5,180 nucleotides of DNA from Cyclobacteriaceae bacterium (GTDB lineage: Bacteria > Bacteroidota > Bacteroidia > Cytophagales > Cyclobacteriaceae), in the NCBI GenBank assembly GCA_009885605.1, contig VFKK01000137.1, positions 1 through 5,180 of the forward strand, given 5' to 3'. Shown here one piece after another: positions 1 to 5,180 of this stretch. Position numbers and translations under genes: made by a program. Numbering within the stretch: the first letter of the stretch is position 1; each line of letters begins with the position of its first letter. The notes beneath the pieces are model-generated. The model was given only the letters and a program-made list of their open reading frames with translations, did no database searches and was not told the origin of the DNA.

Positions 1-4
1 ACTC

Positions 5-1273
5 ATGAAGAACCGTCGATCCTTTCTCCAAAAACTTACAGCCGGAATTGCTGTCCCTACTTTACTGGGGATTAATTCAGCTTCAGCATCGAGGATAGAC
101 AGAATTGATCATTCACTGAAAGGAGAGGAGTTTTGGGCCGAACTCAGGAAGTCATTTTCATTGACGAAAGATCGGATTTACATGAATAATGGCACGTTTG
201 GACCCGCTCCCTATCCTGTGTTGGAAGCACTTCAAAAGTCAAATGAGGAGATAAATATTTCCGGAGAATATGGATCATCAGACCCGGAACGCATGGTTTT
301 GGCTTCCTATCTGGGAATCAAAACCTCAGAACTCAGCCTCACTCACAACACCACCGAAGGGATCAACATCATGGTTTGGGGTTTGGCACTTCAGGCAGGC
401 GATGAAGTTATCCTCACCAAACATGAGCATGCCGGCAACGGACTTCCGTGGCTGAATCGGACAAAACTTGATGGAATCCTTTTGAAGACCTTCGAGCCTG
501 CGGATACACAGGAAAAGAATCTGGATTTAATCAAAAGTCTGGTTACTTCGAAAACAAAGGTGATCGGAATTCCACATGTCACTTGTACCACAGGATTGGT
601 TTTCCCGATAAAAGAAATCTCAGAATTTGCCAGAAGTAAGAAGATTTACACTGCTATCGATGGAGCCCACGGGGCCGGATCTTTCGACTTGAACCTGAAG
701 GAACTGGGCTGTGATTTCTATGCAGGCTGCTATCATAAATGGATGCTGGGACCGAGTGGTACAGGATTCCTTTATGTAAGAGAAGAATTATTGGATGAAT
801 TGCAGGCGATTCAGATTGGAGGGCATACAGATATTGGTTGGGATATGACTTTGAATCCTCCGGTTTTCAAAGGCTATGTCGAGTCCGCACACCGATACGA
901 TTATGGCACTCAAAGCAAATCACTTTTTGTGGGAGTTGCTGCTGCGACAGATTTTCACCTGAAAATAGGCAAGGCAAAAGTCGAGTCAAGAATCCGTGAA
1001 TTGAATGAATACCTCTACCAGGGTTTGGCGAAGTTTAAGGATAAAATCGATATTCTCACGCCCGCCGAACCTCAATCCAGAATATCCCTGGTATCCTTCC
1101 GTCCAAAAAATATTGGCTATCAGGAATTGGGAAACCAGCTTTCCAAAGCCGGTTTCCGAATCAGACAAGTACCGGAAGGCGGGGTAAATGCCATCCGGGT
1201 TACCACTCATATTTACAATTCGAAAGAGGAAATTGATGCTTTTCTGAAGGTGACGAAGAGTTTGTTGGCTTAA
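5..1273 (+). CDS. Tat-exported aminotransferase class V-fold PLP enzyme (isopenicillin N epimerase-like)
   Basis: A 422-residue fold-type I PLP enzyme of the class V aminotransferase/cysteine desulfurase superfamily. The N-terminus has a twin-arginine motif (NRRSFLQK, residues 3-10), a hydrophobic stretch and an Ala-Ser-Ala cleavage site near residue 28, so it is probably folded with PLP in the cytoplasm and exported to the periplasm. Visible family features are YMNNGTFGPAP (59-69) at the start of the catalytic domain, TTEGIN (116-121) in the phosphate-binding region, the cofactor Asp219 in DGAHG, the Schiff-base Lys245 in CYHKW, and a C-terminal RVTTHIYNSKEE block (398-409) like that of isopenicillin N epimerase-type proteins. 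The length is normal and the frame intact. The start is the Met directly before the Tat motif; only four bases precede it, so its promoter and operon partners are not visible. It converges on the M81 gene. The fold is clear; the substrate is unknown, and epimerase, lyase and transaminase are all possible. Confidence 0.93.
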   Translation: MKNRRSFLQKLTAGIAVPTLLGINSASASRIDRIDHSLKGEEFWAELRKSFSLTKDRIYMNNGTFGPAPYPVLEALQKSNEEINISGEYGSSDPERMVLASYLGIKTSELSLTHNTTEGINIMVWGLALQAGDEVILTKHEHAGNGLPWLNRTKLDGILLKTFEPADTQEKNLDLIKSLVTSKTKVIGIPHVTCTTGLVFPIKEISEFARSKKIYTAIDGAHGAGSFDLNLKELGCDFYAGCYHKWMLGPSGTGFLYVREELLDELQAIQIGGHTDIGWDMTLNPPVFKGYVESAHRYDYGTQSKSLFVGVAAATDFHLKIGKAKVESRIRELNEYLYQGLAKFKDKIDILTPAEPQSRISLVSFRPKNIGYQELGNQLSKAGFRIRQVPEGGVNAIRVTTHIYNSKEEIDAFLKVTKSLLA

Positions 1274-2826
1274 AGCTTATCTGAAGAACGAACCAGTCTT
1301 GCTTTCAGATCAGGATCTTTCATGTCTTTGTCCAGCGGATACATCGGGCGAATGATTCGCTTGTGTCCAAGTCGATCCAGATCCTGATCCACTCCGCCTG
1401 GAGTCTGAGCCATGATCCAATCTCCCCGCATGTCATAGAGTTCAGGAACCAGATATCCGATTTTTACTACTACAATTGCTGTCTCGCGGGGATTCAAACC
1501 CAGATCGGTAAAGTCACTTTCTAAATGGTAAGGCTTCCGCTTTTTGGTCACAATCACATGGACTGAGCCGACTTTCACGACTACTTCAGTTTCTGCATCT
1601 TTGTCACCATGCTTGATGGCTTCCACTGTTCCTGAAAGTTTCACCGGAGGAGCAAATCGATTGTCCACGGCTGCACCGGCTTCGCCTTCTACTTTTCCTC
1701 CAACTCCGGCTGCAATTGCCTTTTCTACCAGCTCCGGTCCGGGAATGGAAGCGTAAATCAGGGAAGGCCCGTTTGCAGATTTGAATTCAGCTCGGGCAAG
1801 AATCTCATGCAATGTCCAGGTTACGTCACCAGCACCGCCTGCGGTAGGATTGTCTCCCATATCGCTGATCATGAACGGTTTCTTTTGGCCGGCAATCGCC
1901 ATGTCCAAACTTTCCTTCAAAGTTGCCACCGGTGCAACAAACTCAAACTCCGATCTCACTGCCCAGAAGCTGTTAGCCAGACTTTCCGCTGCCTTGGTTA
2001 CCGCTTCCTGATTGTCACCAGTTACCATGACTACAGCATGATTTCGTGGTTCATCTGCCCAGGCGTATCCAATCCAGATCGCTGCATCGATGATTCCTTC
2101 CTCTTTGGTGAATGGGTCAACTTTAGCATACAACCCCTTTCCGGGTTCTATGCGAGTGCTGGTTTTTTCTCCTGGAAGTAAGATCGGAACGGGGATCCAT
2201 GCCTTAAATGCAGGTTTTCCTTTTCCGCTTTCCAATCGATCCAGGAGGTTTTCAACCGCTCGTTTCTTTGATTCCAGTGCATCCTCGTGAGGCGCCATTC
2301 TGTAGCAAGTGATCAAATCTGTATTTTCCGCTAATCTCATCGATACATTCCCATGCAAATCCATGGAAGTGGAAATGATTGTTTCCGAACCGACTACCTC
2401 TCTTACCCGAATGATAAAATCTCCTTCCGGATCATCCAAACCCACCACACTCATCGCTCCGTGAATGTCAAAAAAGAGGCCGTCATAGGGAAGATTAGCT
2501 TTCAACCGTTCCAAAGTTTGATTGACGAGTGATTCATACGCTTCTCTTGTTACCGTTCCGCCGGGAAGTGCATGCGCTCTGAGCGTTGGAATCCAGACTG
2601 CACGTTTCCGATCTGCCGAATCTGGTGCCAAAAAGGGGTAAAATGTAAAAACATCTTCGTCAACTTTGGCTTTGAAAGCTTCCTCTTGCGTCAGAGCAGG
2701 TGAGAAAGTGCTGGACTCGATCGCCAAACCGGCAATTGCAATCCGTGGAAGTGGTTTTTCAGCTTCCTTGATAGTGCAGGCAATAGCAAATACGAAAAAT
2801 GAAAAAGCAAAAATGAATTTTTTCAT
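1270..2826 (-). CDS. M81 family metallopeptidase (MlrC-like), predicted lipoprotein
   Basis: A 518-residue protein with the two-part architecture of the M81/MlrC family: an N-terminal catalytic domain (about 27-320) and a C-terminal MlrC domain (about 320-500). The named member, MlrC of microcystin-degrading sphingomonads, cleaves linearised microcystin peptides with zinc. Seen here are DGLFFDIHGAM (115-125), DPEG (132-135), MDLHGN (155-160) and APHED (178-182); Asp156, His158 and His180 are the likely zinc ligands. SDMGDNPTAGGAGD (321-334) matches the family's conserved D-x-x-DNP glycine-rich block. The N-terminus is a lysine-started hydrophobic signal ending AIAC, with Cys17 as probable lipidation site, so it is likely membrane-anchored. 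The lipobox has Ala rather than Leu at -3, which is tolerated but not ideal. The mRNA has no Shine-Dalgarno sequence, as is common in Bacteroidota. Its stop overlaps that of the convergent PLP-enzyme gene. The family is certain; the true substrate is not, and microcystin should not be assumed. Confidence 0.93.
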   Translation of the reverse strand: MKKFIFAFSFFVFAIACTIKEAEKPLPRIAIAGLAIESSTFSPALTQEEAFKAKVDEDVFTFYPFLAPDSADRKRAVWIPTLRAHALPGGTVTREAYESLVNQTLERLKANLPYDGLFFDIHGAMSVVGLDDPEGDFIIRVREVVGSETIISTSMDLHGNVSMRLAENTDLITCYRMAPHEDALESKKRAVENLLDRLESGKGKPAFKAWIPVPILLPGEKTSTRIEPGKGLYAKVDPFTKEEGIIDAAIWIGYAWADEPRNHAVVMVTGDNQEAVTKAAESLANSFWAVRSEFEFVAPVATLKESLDMAIAGQKKPFMISDMGDNPTAGGAGDVTWTLHEILARAEFKSANGPSLIYASIPGPELVEKAIAAGVGGKVEGEAGAAVDNRFAPPVKLSGTVEAIKHGDKDAETEVVVKVGSVHVIVTKKRKPYHLESDFTDLGLNPRETAIVVVKIGYLVPELYDMRGDWIMAQTPGGVDQDLDRLGHKRIIRPMYPLDKDMKDPDLKARLVRSSDKL

Positions 2827-3009
2827 GATGGAGGAGATTGTTTTTGAAACTTATTTCAGCGTCTGAAGATAAGAATTAAGACTAAATTCATTTGTCCAAA
2901 AATATAGAACTGGTATCTGATTCTGTAAGAGTAAAAAGCCAATCAAGCAATTTTTTGTTGCATCCCCTTGGTTCAATCTCTATTTTCAACATCCTTTTGT
3001 ATTATAATC
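2827..3009. other. Divergent intergenic region between the M81 and MazG-like genes
   Basis: This 183-base AT-rich gap separates two divergently transcribed genes and should hold both promoters. The minus-strand side has a good -7 element, listed separately. For the plus strand I see only weak candidates: TTTG at 2891-2894 followed after 19 bases by TATCTGAT at 2914-2921, which has perfect spacing but a poor -7 box; and GTTG at 2957-2960 followed after 20 bases by TATTTTCA at 2981-2988, which would leave a very short leader. No small gene, RNA gene or riboswitch is recognisable here. Confidence 0.6.
2897..2904 (-). promoter_or_regulatory. Candidate Bacteroidota -7 promoter element for the M81 gene
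   Basis: Read on the minus strand this is TATTTTTG, an exact match to the Bacteroidota primary sigma -7 consensus TAnnTTTG. Transcription would start near position 2891, giving a leader of about 65 bases before the M81 start codon at 2826. The -33 box expected 19 to 20 bases upstream is weak: TACA or TTAC instead of TTTG. In an AT-rich spacer an exact -7 match can arise by chance, so this is a candidate only. Confidence 0.4.
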
Positions 3010-3348
3010 ATGAAAACCGAAATCACCCTCTCTGAGGCTCAAGCCCAGGTAGATCAATGGATCAAAACTGTCGGAGTGCGCTACTTCAATGAACTCACCA
3101 ATATGACCATTCTGATGGAGGAAGTGGGCGAGTTGGCGCGGATCATGTCCCGAACCTACGGAGAGCAGTCTTTTAAAGAATCTGACAAAGGCCGGGAACT
3201 GGGTGACGAGATGGCCGATGTGCTTTGGGTGTTGATTTGTCTGGCGAATCAAACTGGAGTGGACCTGACGGAGGCTATGAAAAAGAACTTCGAAAAGAAG
3301 AATATCCGCGACCTGAATCGACACAAGGATAATGAGAAACTGAAGTAA
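3010..3348 (+). CDS. MazG-like nucleotide pyrophosphohydrolase
   Basis: A 112-residue cytosolic protein of the all-alpha NTP pyrophosphohydrolase (MazG-like) superfamily, whose members hydrolyse (d)NTPs to the monophosphate and pyrophosphate, often to clear non-canonical nucleotides. The family signature is EExxE followed by ExxD, which binds magnesium: here EEVGE (37-41) and EMAD (67-70), on two helices joined by a short linker. The C-terminus is rich in Lys and Arg, as in close Bacteroidota relatives. ATG at 3010 is chosen because the protein then starts at the usual place for small single-domain members. The frame is open upstream to a TTG at 2968, but that would add 14 residues (MVQSLFSTSFCIII) that look like translated promoter DNA. 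No Shine-Dalgarno sequence is visible. It stands alone, divergent from the M81 gene and 99 bases before the SDR gene. The family is very likely; the preferred nucleotide is unknown. Confidence 0.92.
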   Translation: MKTEITLSEAQAQVDQWIKTVGVRYFNELTNMTILMEEVGELARIMSRTYGEQSFKESDKGRELGDEMADVLWVLICLANQTGVDLTEAMKKNFEKKNIRDLNRHKDNEKLK

Positions 3349-3363
3349 ATTGACATGCCATCT

Positions 3364-3402
3364 GCTGAGCGCCCGTGGCTTAGCTGGCGCGCCTGTGGCG
3401 CG
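3364..3402. other. Two tandem GC-rich hairpins in the MazG-SDR spacer
   Basis: Two inverted repeats lie almost back to back. The first pairs GCTGAGC (3364-3370) with GCTTAGC (3378-3384): seven pairs including one G-T wobble, around a seven-base loop. The second pairs CGCGCC (3388-3393) with GGCGCG (3397-3402): six G-C pairs around the loop TGT. Neither strand shows the T-run that would make a standard intrinsic terminator. They may still end or attenuate transcription from the MazG-like gene, stabilise an RNA end, or be a dispersed repeat. The structure can be read from the bases; the role is unknown. Confidence 0.55.
3369..3399. repeat. Imperfect 11-base direct repeat, 20-base period
   Basis: GCGCCCGTGGC (3369-3379) recurs as GCGCCTGTGGC (3389-3399), ten of eleven bases identical, with exactly 20 bases between the starts. 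The two copies lie inside the GC-rich island and overlap the arms and loops of both hairpins. They could be the remnant of a short duplicated unit, or a pair of protein-binding half sites on the same DNA face (about two helical turns). Confidence 0.5.
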
Positions 3403-3447
3403 TGACACCGTTTCAGAAAATAATTCACTTTCAAATAATCCCAAAAA

Positions 3448-4206
3448 ATGAGATTGCAAGGAAAAACAGCCATTATCACCGGAGCGACGAGCGGCATGGG
3501 AAAAGCCATGGCCGAACGATTTGTGGCAGAAGGAGCTTCCGTAATTTTGAGCGGTAGGGATGAATTCCGCGGGAAAGATTTGCAACATATCCTGATTCGA
3601 CAGGGTGGAAAGGCAGTATTTGTTGCGGGCGATGTTTCCCAAATAGCAGTGAATGAAACGCTGGTCCGGGAGGCAATTCATAATTTTGGAAAGCTCGATA
3701 TCGTCGTCACAAATGCAGGGAAATTGGGTCTGGGGTCGGTGACGGATATTTCCTTCGAGGAATGGAATGAAACGATCAGCGCCAATCTGAATTCCGTGTT
3801 TTACCTGAGCCGGTTTGCAATTCCTGAAATGCAGAAAAACGGGAAGGGAGTCATCCTCGCCAATAGTTCTATCGCTGCTTTTAAAAGCTTTCCCAATCAT
3901 GCGGCGTATTGCGCAAGCAAAGCCGCTTTGGTGGCATTGGTGAAAGAAATGGCGCTGGACTACGGACCCACTATCCGGGTGAATACAATTTGTCCCGGTC
4001 CGGTGGATACGCCTTTGATTTGGGATTCGGCCAAAGCATTTGATGATCCCGAAACTATCGTGCAACAAACCGCAAACAATACACTGATGAAGCGACTTGG
4101 CCGGCCGGAAGATATTGCTTCGCTGGCTCTGTTTCTGGTTTCTGACGAGGCCTCCTGGATCACCGGCTCGGCTTACACGATAGATGGGGGGATTTTGGTC
4201 AAGTAA
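3448..4206 (+). CDS. SDR family NAD(P)-dependent oxidoreductase
   Basis: A 252-residue classical short-chain dehydrogenase/reductase, the usual length for the family, with no export signal and so cytoplasmic. The Rossmann nucleotide-binding motif is TGATSGMG (11-18), followed by GDV (61-63) and NAG (89-91). The catalytic tetrad is complete: Asn113, Ser141, Tyr154 and Lys158 in YCASK. PGPVDTP (183-189) and the C-terminal ITGSAYTIDGG (238-248) are typical. Arg37 after the second strand hints at NADP(H) preference, but this is weak. An in-frame TAA at 3436-3438 lies just before the ATG, so no earlier start is possible. The leader is A-rich without a Shine-Dalgarno sequence. The next gene follows after only 11 bases, so the two are almost surely co-transcribed. 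The substrate cannot be read from the sequence; FabG-like and sugar or alcohol dehydrogenase roles are all open, and the neighbours favour a sugar-type substrate. Confidence 0.93.
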   Translation: MRLQGKTAIITGATSGMGKAMAERFVAEGASVILSGRDEFRGKDLQHILIRQGGKAVFVAGDVSQIAVNETLVREAIHNFGKLDIVVTNAGKLGLGSVTDISFEEWNETISANLNSVFYLSRFAIPEMQKNGKGVILANSSIAAFKSFPNHAAYCASKAALVALVKEMALDYGPTIRVNTICPGPVDTPLIWDSAKAFDDPETIVQQTANNTLMKRLGRPEDIASLALFLVSDEASWITGSAYTIDGGILVK

Positions 4207-4217
4207 ATACATAACCC

Positions 4218-4979
4218 ATGAATCAAAAAAACACAAGAAGGGAATTCTTCAAAAAAGCATCACTGGTAAGTTTGGCGACTTTACCTCTTTCTGCGCTTGC
4301 TCAGACAAAACCAGAAAATCAAATCACCAAACTGAAAGTCGTTTGCGTTGGTGGACATCCGGATGATCCGGAAAGCGGTTGCGGAGGGACATTGGCAAAG
4401 TTCAGTGCGGCAGGCCATGAAGTGAAAGTCTTATACCTGACTCGGGGTGAAGGGGGAATTGAAGGTAAATCAGCTGACGAATCGGCAAGCATCCGAACCA
4501 AAGAGGCGGAAGCTGCCTGTGAAATTTTAAAAGTTCAGCATTCATTTCTAGGTCAGATTGATGGCAATACGATAGTCAATAATGAGTGGATTGCTAAAAT
4601 GACGGAGTTCATGGAAATCGAGAAACCCGATTTGGTTTTCACGCAGTGGCCAATTGATTCTCATAGAGATCATCAGGCGGCAAGTATGCTGACCATGCAG
4701 GCAGGACTGAGGACAAAGAAAAAATTCCAGATTTACTTTTATGAAGTTTGCGCCGGTGAACAAACAATGACCTTTCGTCCCACAGATTTTGTGGATATTT
4801 CGATTGAACAGGAAATCAAGCGCAAAGCTTTATTCTGCCATGTAAGTCAGGATCCGGAAGGAATTTACGCTTGCGGTCATGAAGCGATGGAGAAATTCCG
4901 GGGCATGGAAGCTGGAGTGCCTGCTGCCGAAGCTTTTGTCAAACTCAATGGTAAAAACTCTCCCTCCTCAATCCTGTAA
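4218..4979 (+). CDS. Tat-exported PIG-L/LmbE family deacetylase
   Basis: A 253-residue zinc-dependent deacetylase of the PIG-L/LmbE family, whose members remove acetyl groups from N-acetylglucosamine-containing compounds (PIG-L, MshB) or related substrates. The motif GGHPDDPESGCGG (45-57) supplies zinc ligands His47 and Asp50 and the probable base Asp49; WPIDSHRDHQAA (144-155) supplies His152 as third ligand and His149 as likely catalytic helper, by analogy with MshB. The residue after HPDD is Pro rather than the common Glu. The N-terminus has a twin-arginine motif (TRREFFKK, 6-13), a hydrophobic segment and an Ala-Leu-Ala site before Gln29, so it is probably exported folded by Tat. It lies 11 bases after the SDR gene and 31 before the DUF1080 gene, in the same direction, as in an operon. 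The family is clear; the substrate, probably an N-acetylated sugar or glycoconjugate, is inferred. Confidence 0.93.
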   Translation: MNQKNTRREFFKKASLVSLATLPLSALAQTKPENQITKLKVVCVGGHPDDPESGCGGTLAKFSAAGHEVKVLYLTRGEGGIEGKSADESASIRTKEAEAACEILKVQHSFLGQIDGNTIVNNEWIAKMTEFMEIEKPDLVFTQWPIDSHRDHQAASMLTMQAGLRTKKKFQIYFYEVCAGEQTMTFRPTDFVDISIEQEIKRKALFCHVSQDPEGIYACGHEAMEKFRGMEAGVPAAEAFVKLNGKNSPSSIL

Positions 4980-5010
4980 TTGACCTTTGCTTTCATACCC
5001 AAAACACTCA

Positions 5011-5180
5011 ATGAAAAAAGTTATTTTCTCATCGCTACTGCTGATTGTGACTTTAGCAGCCTTTTCCCAAAGTCAATCAAAATCAGACGTCAAAAATAAA
5101 GTCACGCTCTTCAATGGTAAAAACCTGGAGGGATGGTACAAATTTGTGCAAAATCGGGGACGAGATATTGATCCAAAGAA
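5011..5180 (+). CDS. DUF1080 (3-keto-disaccharide hydrolase-like) exported protein, 5' part only
   Basis: An open frame starts at the ATG at 5011 and runs without a stop off the right edge, giving 56 complete codons. Residues 1-19 form a Sec-type signal peptide: MKK, a hydrophobic core, then AFS before Gln20, typical of Bacteroidota. The mature part reaches VTLFNGKNLEGWYKF (31-45), which resembles the opening of the DUF1080 domain (consensus like 'LFNGKDLSGW'), a concanavalin-like fold found in 3-keto-glycoside/3-keto-disaccharide hydrolases and many secreted proteins of Bacteroidota and Planctomycetota. It follows the PIG-L gene by 31 bases on the same strand and is likely the third gene of that operon. 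No catalytic residue lies within the visible part, so the hydrolase role is inferred from this one motif. Confidence 0.82.
   Translation, partial: MKKVIFSSLLLIVTLAAFSQSQSKSDVKNKVTLFNGKNLEGWYKFVQNRGRDIDPK

Noticed and set aside
1807..2181. A 124-codon plus-strand open frame inside the M81 gene
   Set aside because: It lies wholly antisense to a conserved coding region and has no domain, signal or start context of its own.
2827..2840. GGAGGA in the plus strand (2831-2836) next to the M81 start, resembling a Shine-Dalgarno sequence
   Set aside because: It is on the wrong strand and points away from the M81 start; no plus-strand start follows at a useful distance with a believable gene.
2857..2869. 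Small inverted repeat TTCAG-CGT-CTGAA in the M81 leader
   Set aside because: Five pairs, partly A-T, is within chance for an AT-rich spacer, and no T-run or known operator pattern accompanies it.
2968..3009. Upstream TTG start adding 14 residues to the MazG-like protein
   Set aside because: The added residues do not fit the family N-terminus, and the ATG at 3010 gives the usual length.
3364..3402. Intrinsic terminator for the MazG-like gene
   Set aside because: Stems are present, but neither strand has the required T-rich tail, so it is listed only as hairpins of unknown role.
2986..4236. A 416-codon open frame on the minus strand covering the MazG-like and SDR genes
   Set aside because: It is antisense to two clear family members, is rich in Cys, His, Phe and Arg without any recognisable domain, and crosses their intergenic spacer. 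It is a by-product of codon use on the other strand.

Overview
The window looks like chromosomal DNA of a free-living Bacteroidota, most likely of the Cyclobacteriaceae/Algoriphagus type. The reasons are moderate GC, starts that lack a Shine-Dalgarno sequence and sit in A-rich leaders, an 'AFSQ'-type signal-peptide end on the last gene, a TAnnTTTG-like -7 element, and the gene families present. The genus is a guess. No tRNA, rRNA, CRISPR array, insertion sequence or phage gene was seen.

Layout. (1) Positions 5-1273, plus strand: a Tat-exported class V (isopenicillin N epimerase-like) PLP enzyme. (2) Positions 1270-2826, minus strand: an M81/MlrC-family metallopeptidase with a lipoprotein signal, convergent with (1); their stop codons share the palindrome TTAA. 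(3) Positions 2827-3009: a divergent intergenic region with a good Bacteroidota -7 element for the M81 gene. (4) Positions 3010-3348, plus strand: a small MazG-like nucleotide pyrophosphohydrolase. (5) Positions 3349-3447: a spacer with a GC-rich island (36 of 50 bases G or C at 3361-3410) holding two adjacent hairpins and an imperfect 11-base direct repeat. (6) Positions 3448 to the right edge, plus strand: a tight run of an SDR oxidoreductase, a Tat-exported PIG-L/LmbE deacetylase and the start of an exported DUF1080 (3-keto-disaccharide hydrolase-like) protein.

How the genes may work together. Four of the six proteins carry export signals (two Tat, one lipoprotein, one Sec), so the window is mainly envelope or periplasmic catabolism. 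The right-hand run fits breakdown of modified or N-acetylated sugars: deacetylation, oxidation or reduction, and glycoside cleavage. The left-hand pair joins a PLP enzyme to a peptidase family known for unusual peptides. Both pathway ideas are inference. The MazG-like protein is a cytosolic housekeeping enzyme with no evident link to its neighbours. I see no clearly new system; the least explained item is the GC-rich element at 3361-3410.
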